Shown: positions 27,064 through 36,834, counted from the stretch's first letter. The stretch is 53,566 nt of DNA from Cellulosimicrobium sp. CUA-896 (GCF_001942335.1 NZ_MKKH01000019.1:1-53566); one strand, 5' to 3'. The notes: generated by a model from the letters alone, not told the origin. Numbers and translations: made by a program.

Positions 27064-29212
27064 ATGGACGATTCTCCGGTCGATCCCGCGTGGAACGAGG
27101 AACGGATGCTGAAGCGCGGCGCCGGGCCAGTCCTGAACCCGGCTGGGACGTACCTAGTGGAGTCAGCCAGCACCGGCAGCGAAGCCTTCGGCCCGCCGCT
27201 GTCTGACCCCTCAGGCAGAATGTGGCCGACAATATTCGACCTGAGCGTGAGGACAGCAGTGAGCGACGAGGATGCGCCCCTACGGCGGGTACGGTTCTTT
27301 GGTCCCGATGACCTGGCAGCGGGCGTCTATGTCGGACGGGTCGCCGAACTTGTTGAGCACTTCGATACTTCAAATGTTCCAGTCTGTGCGATGGATGTGA
27401 TCGAGCTGCACAACGTTCAGCAGTACATCGAACACGGTCTCCTTCCTCATGACTTCACCGAGTCCGAGCGCGCCATCGCCCGGGCGCGGGTAGGCCAAAT
27501 TCAGAGCGTGGTGGCCCGGTTCTTCTCCGCGGTTGATGATGCCAACTGCGCTGACGTCATGAGGGATGTTAAGTACGAGTACCACCGCGATCTGCTCGAT
27601 CTACTTGGACGAAATAAGGCGTTCGAGCGCTGCAGCGCCGCGGCGATGCAGCACGCGCTTCGGCAAGCGGACGTCCGCATGGGCGACATCCTCGCTTGTA
27701 AGAAGCTTGTCGCTGCCTACGGTGGCGAGATTCGAGACGCAATGCTTGAAGCGCCCAGAAACGCGGAGCACCTGGTCCGGAAGTACATGGAGAGAGACGC
27801 ACGCGTCAAGGTGTACCTTCCCGCAACCTTCACGCCCGCCGATGCGCGCGACCTTCTTGAGCGTTACGTTGACAGTCCAAATGCGAACCCGAACTACGTC
27901 GGGCTGATCGAGACGGCTCCCGTCAACGCCTCCACGGGTGTCGACGCGAAGCTGAAGCTGCGGGCGAAGCGGCGGAACGCTGAGATGACCGAGAAGTTTT
28001 TCGAGGAGACGATCGGCCTCAAGGTCGGTACTGAGGTTGCGCTCTCAGATGCGCAGGACGAGCCAGCGAAGTTTGAGATGGACGAGTCCGGCGGTTTAGT
28101 CGCGCGGTTTACCTATAGTACGCGCTGGCTGGATAGTACGCGCGACAACCCCAGCATTCTCAACAATTTCCAACACCTGTTCGAGTTCGGTAATGACCAC
28201 GTACTCCTGACCCTTCCGTCGTACCCTGCGCAGCTCGGGGTTTTCGAGCGATTTATGTCGATGTCGGGCGTCACGCACTATCAGGTGGGCGTCGGCTTTC
28301 CAGGCGCTCGAATGGAGCAGCTTCCTTCAAACGCGGCTATACCAGCACTACTTGGAGGTGAACGGCTCGGGCCTGGAGGAAGTCATCGCGTGGTTCTTTG
28401 AAGACTACCTTGCTGATGAGTTTCGCGCCTTCAACTTCTCCTTTAGGCCGTCGAGCATCGGCGCTTCCTACCTCGAGCGAGCGCGTCATCTTTTTGCCGA
28501 GATGGAGAGTGTTGTGGCGCAATTTAGTCTGTTCGTCGAGGATGGGGAACTTGATCGGGATCTGCTTGCCATTACATCGGACCAGGTTCGCTATAAGCAG
28601 GTTCCAAGTCTCCTCCCCGGCAAGTATGTCTACCGTTCGGAGAGCCCGGAGATCGTGGGCATACTGCACACGATGTTCTCCGACCAGTCGGCACTCGCCC
28701 ATATCAACGAAGGGCTGGAGGGGAGCGATGCCGCTCGGCTGCTTCTAGAGAAGGCCGTTGCATACGACGACTTCCACGATTATCAGAAGCGAATTGTGGA
28801 TGACCTGATGGGGCTCGGCATCCTGGAGGAAACGGGAAGCCGGGTTCGAATTGCCAACGCAGAACGGTTCTCCATCCTCAACCGTCTGTTCACGACTCAA
28901 GCCTGCAGTTATTATCACCTGTCGGAGTCCGGGCGTGCAGAGTTGGATGCCATGGAGGCGAAAGGTTGGGTGGTGCGCCGGGCGTCCTTGTTGACTGAAG
29001 CGGAAGGGCAGTACTTCAATTATCTCCTCAACAAGGTCGATTTCAGCAATGGGCCAGAATGGCGCAACAAGTATCTTCACGGTTCGCAAGCTGACGGAGA
29101 TGGCGAGGGTTCGCATTTTGCCGCGTATATAACTGCTTTGAGGTCGATTGTTGCGCTCGTCATCAAGATGAACGACGACTTTTGCCTGTCGGCCAATGCT
29201 GATACGGCTTAG
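27064..29212 (+). CDS. Unrecognised, foreign-looking protein with C-terminal HEPN-like RNKYLH motif (one frameshift)
   Basis: About 715 aa when joined; I do not recognise the family. Two frames form one protein: the first runs to about 28300 and the second continues FQALEWSSFLQTRLYQHYL without a gap, so one extra base in a T run near 28302 is likely. The N-terminal two thirds lacks known motifs. A winged-helix-like stretch (KRIVDDLMGLGILEETGSRVR, near 28790-28850) is followed by YYHLSESGRAELDAMEAKGW. The C-terminus has WRNKYLHGSQ (29063-29080): R-X4-H with Asn after Arg, the pattern of HEPN ribonuclease-type domains, then a helix ALRSIVALVIKMNDDFCL. Base composition is clearly lower (hand counts 55%, 60% and 52% GC at 27541, 28441 and 29101) than neighbours above 70%, and a TTA Leu codon occurs at 28096. 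This suggests horizontal transfer. HEPN proteins often serve in phage defence or toxin systems; that role here is inference. Confidence 0.6.
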
Positions 29213-29214
29213 AG

Positions 29215-29242
29215 AGTGGCGAAGTTTAACGCAAATGCCACT
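29215..29242. repeat. Inverted repeat after the HEPN-like gene
   Basis: AGTGGC (29215-29220) and GCCACT (29237-29242) are separated by 16 bases and start two bases after the stop codon. It could form a weak 3' stem-loop or mark the edge of the inserted segment. Confidence 0.4.
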
Positions 29243-29457
29243 GACTTGTCGGTACGCTGATCGGCGGTATCGGTCGGATCGCGGCTCGTGCCAACATTTG
29301 TGAACGCGCGTTTCTGCGCCGTCCGCAGGCCTGGGTCGCGGCGGCCGGGACTGGCGTCGACGCAGGCGGCGCTCCTCGGTAGGGTTGCTCGCCAGCGTCG
29401 CGTGCCGATGGCCGACTGCGTCAAGGCATGGAGTCCTAGAGTCCGGAAGAGGTACCC
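29243..29457. other. Noncoding transition region between low-GC and high-GC DNA
   Basis: No convincing gene is seen in these 215 bases. The sequence is AT-richer up to about 29300 and then returns to host-like composition, so the end of the inserted segment is probably near 29290-29310. A direct repeat matching the region around 27020-27064 was not seen. Confidence 0.4.
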
Positions 29458-29996
29458 GTGCGCAGCGCGCGGACCTCTCCTCGTTCCTCCCCCGTTGGTG
29501 AGGGCCAGACGACCAGGCTGGTGGCCTGGTACGTCGAGATGACAGCTGTGCACGGCCGGCTCGGCCGTGCGCTCGAGCTGCTCCGCGACACGGCGGACGA
29601 CGCCCCTGGCGGTACTCCGGACGGCGCGGGCCCCCGCGCGCTGACCTGCTCGTGTATTGCCGCAGCTTCTGCACCGCGCCGAGCCGGCACACACGAGCGG
29701 GCACGCTGCGCTGTTCCCCGAGCTCGAGCGGCGGCACCCCGAGCGGTGTGCCGTCGTGCGGGCGCTGCGGCAGGACGACGGCATGATCGCCAACCTCCTC
29801 GTAGACCTTGAGGCTGTGCTCGACCGGGTTGCGAGGCGTCTCGGGTGGGCCGGCCACGGTGCTCGAGGTCGCCCGCCACTCGACGGGGTTGGCGCGATCA
29901 TGGTGTCGCACTTCCGCTACGAGGAGCGCGCTCGGCGAGGTGCTCACGGCGCTCGACCTCGACGCCGCGTCGCAGACGGTGCTCGGGCCGCTATGA
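29458..29996 (+). pseudogene. Degraded hemerythrin-like (HHE) domain protein
   Basis: Pieces of one hemerythrin-like protein are spread over three frames: MTAVHGRLGRALELLRDTADD (ATG 29539), then [51 protein letters not shown] and finally [13 protein letters not shown]...VLGPL ending at 29996. Intact relatives bind a di-iron centre through His and Glu/Asp residues. Here one usual His seems replaced (QDDGM where QDHxM is common), besides at least four frame changes in 540 bases. Both point to real decay, although sequence errors contribute elsewhere in the window. The start is uncertain; GTG 29458 and ATG 29539 are both possible. Confidence 0.55.
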
Positions 29997-30040
29997 GCAC
30001 CCGCGGTGGCGGGGGCGCCGGGCTCTGCGAGGGTGGACGG

Positions 30041-31965
30041 ATGGTCAACCGCCTCGCCGACGCCGTGAGCCCGTACCTGCGCCAGCACGCCGACAACCCC
30101 GTCGACTGGTACCCCTGGGGTGAGGAGGCGTTCGCCGAGGCCCGCCGGCGCGACGTGCCCGTCATGGTGTCCGTCGGGTACGCGACGTGCCACTGGTGCC
30201 ACGTCATGGCGCGCGAGAGCTTCTCCGACCCGGAGGTCGGTGCGGCGCTCGGGGATCGGTTCGTCGCCGTCAAGGTGGACCGCGAGGAGCACCCCGACGT
30301 CGACGCGAGCCTCATGGCGGCGGCGAGCGCGTTCACGCAGCACCTCGGTTGGCCGCTCACGGTGTTCACGACGCCGGACGGCGCGCCGTTCTACGCAGGC
30401 ACCTACTGGCCGCCCGTGCCCGTGCAGGGTCATCCGGCGTTCCGGGACGTGCTCGACGCCGTGGCTCGGGCGTGGACGCAGCGGCGGGCGGAGGTGCTCG
30501 AGACCGGCGGGTCGATCCGCGCGGCACTGCGCGACGCCGCGGCCGGCCGGGCGGCGACGGGACCAGCGGGCGAGCCCGACGGTGCGACCGCAGGGACCGA
30601 CGACGTCGCGCGCTGGGCGCCCGGCGTCGTCGACGGCCTCGAGGCGCTGGAGGACCGGGAGCACGGCGGGTTCGGCGCGGCGCCGAAGTTCCCGGTCGCG
30701 CCCGGGCTGGAGCTGCTGCTCGACGTCGCCGCGTCGTCGGTCGTCGACGAGGCGGTCGCCGCGCGCGCCCTCGTGCTCGCGGGCCGCACGCTCGACGCGA
30801 TGGCCGCGAGCCCGCTGCGCGACGCCGACGGCGGGTTCTTCCGCTACGCGACCCGCGCGGACTGGTCGGAGCCGCACTACGAGCGCATGCTCTACGACAA
30901 CGCCCAGCTCCTGTCCGCCGCGACGACGCTCGCGGTGCTGCGCCGTCGGGACCGCGACGAGGACGGCGCGGCGCGCGCCGCGCAGGTCGCGGCCGGCGTC
31001 GGGCAGTTCCTGCTGCGGACGCTGCGCCTGCCCGGCGGCGCGTTCGCGAGCGCGCAGGACTCGGAGTCGACGCTCGACGGTCGACGCGTCGAGGGCGGGT
31101 GGTACCTGCTGCCGCCCGCGGAGCGCGCCGCGCACGAGCCGCCGCCGCTCGACACCAAGGTCCTCACCGGCTGGAACGGGCTCGCCGTCGAGGCGCTCGC
31201 ACGCGCCGGTCACCACCTCGACCTGCCGGAGCTCACCGACGCCGCGTGCGCCGCGGCGGACCGGCTGCTCGCGACGCACGTGCGCCCCGACGGCAGCCTC
31301 GCGCGCGCGTCGGTCGACGACCGCGTCTCCGAGGCCGTCGCCACGCTCGAGGACCACGGGGCGCTCGCCTCCGCCCTCCTGGTGCTCGGCGGGCTGACCG
31401 GTCGCACGCGCTACGTGAGCGAGGGGCTGCGGCTCGTCGCCGCGACCGTGACCGCCGACGCGGGCCTGCGCGCGCCGCAGGGCACGGACCCCGTGCTCAC
31501 CGGGATCGGGCTGGACGCGGGCGCGGCCGCGGACCCGTCGGAGGGCGCCACCCCGTCCGGCCCGACGACGGCCGCGCGCGCCGCGCTGCTGGCCCACCTC
31601 GCGACGGGGGAGGGGCGCTACCGCGCCGCGGCCGAGGCGTACGCGGCGGCGTCGCGCGGGGCGAGCGGGCGCCCCCTGGCGGCCGGCGGGGTGCTGCGCC
31701 TCGCCGTCGGGCTGGCCGAGCCCGCCCACCAGCTCGTCGTCGTCGCCGACGACGCGCCGCGCGCCGCGTTCCTCGCGGCGGCGCGGGACTGGTACCACCC
31801 CGGGGCGCTGCTGGTCGCCGCGACGCCCGACGACGCCGCCGCGCTCGGCGGGGACGGCCTGGAGAGCCTCGCCGGCCGCGGGCCGGGCGCTACCTGTGCG
31901 CGGACTTCGTGTGTCGGCTGCCGGCGCAGGACCCGCAGGACCTGCGTCGACAGCTCGGCGCCTGA
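30041..31965 (+). CDS. YyaL-type thioredoxin-domain protein (DUF255; one frameshift)
   Basis: About 641-aa cytoplasmic protein with an N-terminal thioredoxin-like DUF255 domain and a C-terminal six-hairpin/glycosidase-like alpha-toroid. The N-terminal signature is intact: [24 protein letters not shown], then [15 protein letters not shown] with Cys50 and Cys53, [11 protein letters not shown] and GWPLTVF. The toroid has [37 protein letters not shown] and [11 protein letters not shown]. The frame breaks near 31885 and resumes as [15 protein letters not shown] to TGA 31963-31965. The biochemical role of the family is unsettled. A GGTGGACGG purine-rich stretch precedes the ATG. Confidence 0.88.
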
Positions 31966-32103
31966 GCCGGCGCACCGTCCGGCCGCCCGCCGACGCGTGC
32001 CCCCACGGGTGCAGGACGCCGGACGCCGCCGCATGATGGGAGGGCACCTCGGTGCGACGGGGGCGTGCCGAGGTCGGCCGACGGACCCGCCGGAGGAGGA
32101 GCC

Positions 32104-32580
32104 ATGAAGGCATCGGTCGGAGACAGGATCGTCACCGCGTCGGGCGTCGTGGGCGGCGCGGTGCGCGACGGCGTGGTCGTCGAGCTGCGGCACGACGACG
32201 GCTCGCCGCCCTATCTCGTCGAGTGGGGCGACACGGGCGAGCGCACGCTCGTCTACCCGGGCTCGGACAGCTACGTCGAGCACGTCCCGGGCGCCGAGAA
32301 CGGCGACGGGACGGACACGACGAAGGTGTGGCGCGTCCAGGTGAGCGTCGTCGAGTCCGAGGGCCGTACCACCGCGGAGGCGGTGCTGGTCGCCGGGCCG
32401 CCCGAGCACGTCCGCACGGTGGGCCGTGCGCGGCGCGACCCGCACGACACCGACGTCCCGATCATCGGCGACGAGATCGCCGTCGGGCGCGCGCTGCGGC
32501 GCCTCGCGGACCGCCTGCTCGACGACGCCGAGGCGGACATCGAGTCCTCGACGGGCGTGCCCGCGCACGTGCACCAGTGA
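32104..32580 (+). CDS. DUF1918-DUF1876 fusion protein
   Basis: A 158-aa soluble protein joining two small actinobacterial domains. Residues 1-60 are DUF1918-like ([36 protein letters not shown]), a small beta-barrel. Residues 75-150 are DUF1876-like ([20 protein letters not shown], then [33 protein letters not shown]), a fold compared with double-stranded RNA-binding domains. Each usually occurs as a separate stress-associated protein. A strong GGAGGAGG lies upstream of the ATG. Its stop overlaps the acylphosphatase start (GTGA). Function unknown. Confidence 0.75.
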   Translation: MKASVGDRIVTASGVVGGAVRDGVVVELRHDDGSPPYLVEWGDTGERTLVYPGSDSYVEHVPGAENGDGTDTTKVWRVQVSVVESEGRTTAEAVLVAGPPEHVRTVGRARRDPHDTDVPIIGDEIAVGRALRRLADRLLDDAEADIESSTGVPAHVHQ

Positions 32581-32819
32581 GCCGCGTGCGCGCCGTCGTG
32601 CACGGGCGCGTGCAGGGCGTCGGCTTCCGCGCGGCGACGCGCGAGCGGCTCGGTGTGCTCGGGCTCGACGGCGAGGCCGCCAACCTGCCCGACGGCACGG
32701 TCGAGGTGGTCGCCACGGGACGGCCGGACGCGCTCGGGGACCTCGTGGCGTGGCTGCGCGACGGGCCGACGCCGGGCCGGGTGAGCGGGGTCGACGTCGA
32801 GCGCTCGGGCGACGCCTGA
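32577..32819 (+). CDS. acyP: Acylphosphatase
   Basis: An 80-aa enzyme that hydrolyses carboxyl-phosphate bonds of small acyl phosphates. The signature VHGRVQGVGFRAATRERL supplies the phosphate-binding loop and catalytic Arg, and ANLPDGTVEVVATG the catalytic Asn. The GTG overlaps the upstream TGA by two bases, so it is probably translated with the DUF1918 gene. It is slightly shorter than the usual 90 residues at the C-terminus. Confidence 0.88.
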   Translation: MSRVRAVVHGRVQGVGFRAATRERLGVLGLDGEAANLPDGTVEVVATGRPDALGDLVAWLRDGPTPGRVSGVDVERSGDA

Positions 32820-32886
32820 CCGCCCCGAGCCGGACCGCCCCCGCGGGGCCGCCGCCCCGACGGGTCGCGCGAGAGCGTCCGCGTGC

Positions 32887-32892
32887 CATGCT
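32887..32892 (+). promoter_or_regulatory. -10 element, possible leaderless promoter for the DsbA-like gene
   Basis: CATGCT, six bases, then GTG 32899. Same spacing as the TAnnnT elements, with C for T at the first position. Confidence 0.4.
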
Positions 32893-32898
32893 GAGCCG

Positions 32899-33444
32899 GT
32901 GACCGAGCAGACCGCAGCGCGCGTCCCCCTCGAGCAGCTCGTCCCCGAGGACGCGCACGTCCTCGGGGACCCGGCCGCACCCGTGACGATCGTCGAGTTC
33001 GGGGACCTCGAGTGCCCGTACTGCGCCGCCGCGGCACCCGTGCTGCGCGACGTCGTGGCGTCGTCCGCGGGCCGCGTGCGCCTGGTCTTCCGCCACTTCC
33101 CGCTGTTCGAGATCCACCCGTACGCGCTCACGGCGGCGCTCGCGGTCGAGGCCGCGGACGCCCACGGCCGGTTCTGGGAGATGCACGAGGCGCTCTTCGC
33201 GCACCAGGACCGGCTCGACGACGCGGGGCTCGCCGAGCGCGCGCGGGAGCTCGGGATCGACGGCGCCGCGGTGGTCGGCGACGCGGCGCAGCAGTTCGCC
33301 GCCGTCGTGCAGCGCGACTACGCCGACGCCCTCGCGCTCGGCGTGCAGGGCACGCCGACGCTGTTCGTCGACGGCGTGCGCTACCGCGGCCGGGTCACCC
33401 GGGAGGGACTGGAGGCCGCGGTCGCCGCCCTGCCGGCACGGTAG
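32899..33444 (+). CDS. DsbA-family thiol oxidoreductase-like protein
   Basis: A 181-aa thioredoxin-fold protein with VTIVEFGDLECPYC (Cys39 and Cys42, CPYC), FRHFPLFEIHPYA, a helical insert (FWEMHEALFAHQDRL) and the cis-Pro loop GVQGTPTLFVDG. This is the DSBA-like thioredoxin_4 layout found in many actinobacteria. No signal peptide or membrane segment is visible, so it probably acts in the cytoplasm, unlike classical DsbA. It is convergent with nhaA. Confidence 0.86.
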   Translation: MTEQTAARVPLEQLVPEDAHVLGDPAAPVTIVEFGDLECPYCAAAAPVLRDVVASSAGRVRLVFRHFPLFEIHPYALTAALAVEAADAHGRFWEMHEALFAHQDRLDDAGLAERARELGIDGAAVVGDAAQQFAAVVQRDYADALALGVQGTPTLFVDGVRYRGRVTREGLEAAVAALPAR

Positions 33445-33472
33445 CGCCGCCGCGGGGCCCGGCCCTCCCCGC

Positions 33473-34884
33473 TCAGGTCGCGGGCGCGCGCCAGGGCAGC
33501 GGCGGGAGCGACGGCGGCGGTCCGTCCGCCCCCGGCGAGCACAGCGGCCAGCGCTCGCCGAAGAGCCGCAGCGCGAGCGAGCCGAGCACGGCCGCCACGA
33601 GCGACCCGGCGAGGATGCCGATCTTCGCCTGCTCGACGAGGACCTCGTCGTCGAACGCGAGCTCGGCGATGAACAGCGAGATCGTGAACCCGATGCCCGC
33701 GAGCATCGCGCCCCCGAGCAGGTGCGAGTAGCGCACCCGTCCCGGCAGGTCGCCGAGGCCGAGGCGCAGGGCGAGCGCGGACGCCCGTAGATCCCGACGG
33801 CGTTCCCGGCGACGAGCGCGACGGCGACGCCGATCGTCAGCGGGGAGGTCGCCGCGGCGCGCAGCGACTCGGCGTCGAGGGCGACGCCCGCGTTGGCCAG
33901 GCCGAACACCGGCACCACGACGTACGCGCTCCACGGGTGCAGCACGCGCTGCAGCTGCTCGCTCGTCGGCACGGCCGCGCGCGCGGCGAGCTCGGTGAGG
34001 TGCTCGCGCTCGGCGGTCGTCTCCTGGGCGAGGCGCTTGGCGTACTTCGGCACCAGCGCGACGTCGACGGGCCGCGACGAGCGCGACGGCACGAGCAGAC
34101 CCAGCAGCACGCCGGCGAGTGTCGCGTGCACGCCCGACGCGTAGACCGCGGCCCACAGCCCGAGCCCGACGAGCACGTACGGGGCGAGCCGCCACACCCC
34201 GAGCCATCGCATGACGACGATCGCGGCGACCAGCAGCCCGGCCACGAGCAGTCCCGGCAGCCACAGCTCGTCGGTGTAGAACAGCGCCATCACGGTGATC
34301 GCGCCGATGTCGTCGACCACCGCCAGGGTGAGCAGGAACAGCCGCAGCTGGTCGGGGCAGCGCGGGCCGAACAGCGCGAGGATGCCGACGAGGAACGCGG
34401 TGTCGGTCGACATGACGATGCCCCAGCCGTGCTGCGCGGGGGAGCCGGCGTTGAACGCGAGGAAGATCAGCGCGGGCACGGCGAGGCCGCCCAGCGCGCC
34501 GAGCGCCGGCACGGCGACCGTGCGCCGGTTGCGCAGCTCGCCGCTCGTCACCTCCCGGTTGATCTCCAGGCCGATGACGAGGAAGAACACGGCCATCGCG
34601 GCGTCGTTGACCCAGTGGTGCAGGTCCATCTCGAAGGACCACGGGCCGAGCGTCCACCCGGCCGTGGCGTGCCAGAGGTCGTCGTACGCGGACGACCACG
34701 GCGAGTTGGCCCACACGAGCGCCACGACCGTCGCGGCGAGCAGCAGCACCGCGCCGCCGGCCTCGGTCGCGAGGAACGAGCGCAGCGACGGGGCGAGCGG
34801 CCGCAGCTGGATGCGCAGGGGCGGACCCGGTCGCGCGGGGACGGGGAACTGCGGCGTGGTCGGCGGCGGGGCGGGCTGGGTCAC
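33473..34884 (-). CDS. nhaA: NhaA Na+/H+ antiporter (one frameshift)
   Basis: About 470-aa inner-membrane antiporter that exports Na+ (or Li+) for protons and controls internal pH. Many helices are seen (GGAVLLLAATVVALVWANSPW, MAVFFLVIGLEINREVTSGEL, FLVGILALFGP). The ion-binding pair is Asp-Asp in LAVVDDIGAITVMALFY. One base is missing near 33785 within helix XI (GNAVGIYG then ALALRLGLGDLP); after it the helices continue to LFIAELAFDDEVL. The GTG start has GGAGG five bases upstream. A proline-rich 25-residue N-terminus is extra compared with E. coli NhaA. Confidence 0.92.
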
Positions 34885-35000
34885 GGGGCCTCCGGCGGGT
34901 CGGGCGGACGTCGGGCGGGCGACCGCTGCACAGCGTGACAACTCTCGCCGCCCGCCGGTGCTTCCGCAACGGTCCTCCGCGACGTGCGGAACGTATAGCC

Positions 35001-35020
35001 ACGTGACGTGACGTGACGTG
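35001..35020. repeat. Tandem (ACGTG)4 in nhaA-moeA intergenic region
   Basis: Four perfect copies of the pentamer ACGTG lie between the divergent nhaA and moeA genes. It may be a slippage-prone spacer or a multiple protein-binding site; nothing else in the 199-bp gap is recognisable. Confidence 0.8.
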
Positions 35021-35083
35021 CCGCGACGACGTGGCAGGCTGGGCACGGCCCCCGACGACGGCGGGCAGGACGGAGGTGAGGAC

Positions 35084-36379
35084 GTGGCGGGACGCGTGAG
35101 CGTCGACCAGCACCGCGCGGACGTCGCGGCGCTGCTCGCGCCGCTCGTGGAGGCGGCCCGACGGCGCGCGCGCACCGAGGACGTCGACCTCGCCGACGCG
35201 CTCGACCGGGTCCTCGCCGGCGACCTCGTGGCACCGCACGCGGTGCCGCGGTTCCGGAACGCGCAGATGGACGGGTACGCCGTCCGGGCGCGCGACGTCG
35301 CGGACGGCGCACCCGGGTCGCCCGCGCGCCTGCCCGTCGTCGCCGAGGTCCCGGCGCGGGCGGGCACCGCGCCGGCCCTCGCGCCCGGTGCGGCGGCGCG
35401 CATCATGACGGGCGCGCCGGTGCCCGACGGCGCGGACGCCGTGGTCCCGGTCGAGGACACCGGGGCGAGGACCTTCGCGCCCGTGCCGCCCGGTGACGCG
35501 CGCACGACGGCCGGTGGCGCCGACCGGACGGTCGACGTCCTCGTCCCACGGGCACCGGGCGACTTCGTGCGCGAGGCCGGCAGCGACGTCGGCGCGGGCG
35601 ACGTCGTCCTCGTCGACGGCACGGTGCTCGCGCCCCACCACCTCGCGGCGGCGGCGGCGTGCGGGGTCGCACGCGTGCGGGTGCTCGTCCGCCCGCGCGT
35701 CGCGGTGCTGTCGACCGGGGCCGAGCTCGTCGGTCCGGGGACCGAGCCCGGCCCCGGCCAGGTGTTCGACGCGAACGGTCCGGCCCTCGCGGCGGCCGTC
35801 CGGCGTGCCGGAGGCACGGTCGCGACGGTGGCGCGCTGTCCCGACGACGTCGACGCGTTCGCGCGTGCGCTCGAGGCGGCGGCGCAGGACGCGGACCTCG
35901 TCCTCACGTCCGGTGGCGTGAGCCAGGGGGCGTACGAGGTGGTCAAGGACGCGCTGGGCCGCCGCACCACCGGCGACGGCGTGGGTGACGGCGTGGATTT
36001 CCGCTCGGTCGCGATGCAGCCGGGCGGCCCGCAGGGGCTCGGCACCGTGCACGGCACACCGGTCCTCACGTTCCCGGGCAACCCGGTGAGCGCGCAGGTG
36101 TCGTTCGTCGTCTTCCTGCGGGACCTCCTCGGGCAGGCGGCCGGTCGGCCGCCCGCGCGCGCAGTGCGGCGCGCGCGAGTCGTCGAGGCGGGCGAGTCGC
36201 CGGCCGGGAGACGCCAGCTGCTGCGGGGCGCGAGCGTGCCGGGTGGCGGCGTGCGTCTCGTGGGCGGGCCGGGGTCGCACCTCGTCGCCTCGATGGCGCG
36301 CGCCGACGTGCTCGTCGACGTCCCGGCGGACATGACAGGGTGGGACGCCGGGACCGAGCTGGAGGTGTGGGAGCTGTGA
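35084..36379 (+). CDS. moeA: Molybdopterin molybdenumtransferase MoeA
   Basis: A 431-aa cytoplasmic enzyme that inserts molybdate into adenylated molybdopterin, the last step of molybdenum cofactor synthesis. Seen: ALDRVLAGDLVAPHAVPRFRNAQMDGYAV (domain 1-2 signature), ARIMTGAPVPDGADAVVPVED, VAVLSTGAELV and LVLTSGGVSQGAYEVVKDAL of the molybdopterin-binding domain, and LTFPGNPVSAQVSF. Length is normal and the frame intact. GTG 35084 is chosen for its GGAGGTGAG ribosome binding site seven bases upstream. It overlaps moaE by GTGA. Confidence 0.93.
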   Translation: MAGRVSVDQHRADVAALLAPLVEAARRRARTEDVDLADALDRVLAGDLVAPHAVPRFRNAQMDGYAVRARDVADGAPGSPARLPVVAEVPARAGTAPALAPGAAARIMTGAPVPDGADAVVPVEDTGARTFAPVPPGDARTTAGGADRTVDVLVPRAPGDFVREAGSDVGAGDVVLVDGTVLAPHHLAAAAACGVARVRVLVRPRVAVLSTGAELVGPGTEPGPGQVFDANGPALAAAVRRAGGTVATVARCPDDVDAFARALEAAAQDADLVLTSGGVSQGAYEVVKDALGRRTTGDGVGDGVDFRSVAMQPGGPQGLGTVHGTPVLTFPGNPVSAQVSFVVFLRDLLGQAAGRPPARAVRRARVVEAGESPAGRRQLLRGASVPGGGVRLVGGPGSHLVASMARADVLVDVPADMTGWDAGTELEVWEL

Positions 36380-36803
36380 GCGCAGGCGGTGCCGTGAGCC
36401 GGGTGACCGACGACGTGCTCGACGCGTCGGTGTCGCGCGCCGTGGAGGACGCCGTCGCGGCGCCCGAGCACGGTGCCGTCGTCACGTTCCGGGGCGTGGT
36501 GCGGGACGTCGACGACGAGCGCGGTGTGACCGGTCTCGACTACGAGGCGCACCCGGACGCGACGGCGGTGCTGCGGCGCTGCGTCGACGCCGTCGCGGCG
36601 GAGACGGGTCTGCGCCTCGCGGCGGTCCACCGGTACGGCACGCTGACGATCGGTGACGTCGCCCTCGTCGCGGCGGCCTCCGCCGGGCACCGCCGCGAGG
36701 CGTTCGAGGCCTGCTCGCTCCTCGTCGAGCGCATCAAGGCCGAGTGCCGATCTGGAAGCGTCAGCACTTCACCGACGGCGTCTCGGAGTGGGTCGGGCTC
36801 TGA
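36376..36803 (+). CDS. moaE: Molybdopterin synthase catalytic subunit MoaE (one frameshift)
   Basis: A 142-aa subunit (repaired) that transfers sulfur from MoaD to precursor Z. Typical blocks: HGAVVTFRGVVRDVDDERGVTGLDYEAHP, VHRYGTLTIGDVALVAAASAGHRREAFEAC and, after one missing G near 36745, PIWKRQHFTDGVSEWVG with the conserved KR/K region. It is translationally coupled to moeA. The sulfur-carrier subunit moaD and moaC are not in this window. MoaA follows convergently. Confidence 0.9.
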
Positions 36804-36834
36804 CGGGCCCCCGGGTCCGCGGGACCTGCGCGGC

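Noticed and set aside
25591..28401. One long open frame joining the ABC ATPase to the following HEPN-like gene
   Set aside because: A missing C near 26972 pushes the ATPase out of its own frame. The proper C-terminus and stop (27018-27020) are visible in the other frame, so there is no fusion.
27020..30041. Mobile element or integron carrying the HEPN-like gene
   Set aside because: No integrase, transposase or flanking direct repeats were found by eye. The transfer is inferred from composition only.
35001..35020. CRISPR-like short repeats
   Set aside because: Only four contiguous 5-base units without spacers. No CRISPR array or cas gene was seen anywhere in the window.
28745..36690. Two giant antisense open frames over the yyaL-type and nhaA-moeA region
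   Set aside because: Most of their translation is low-complexity Arg/Ala/Pro. Only the embedded nhaA segment is protein-like, and it is annotated on its own.
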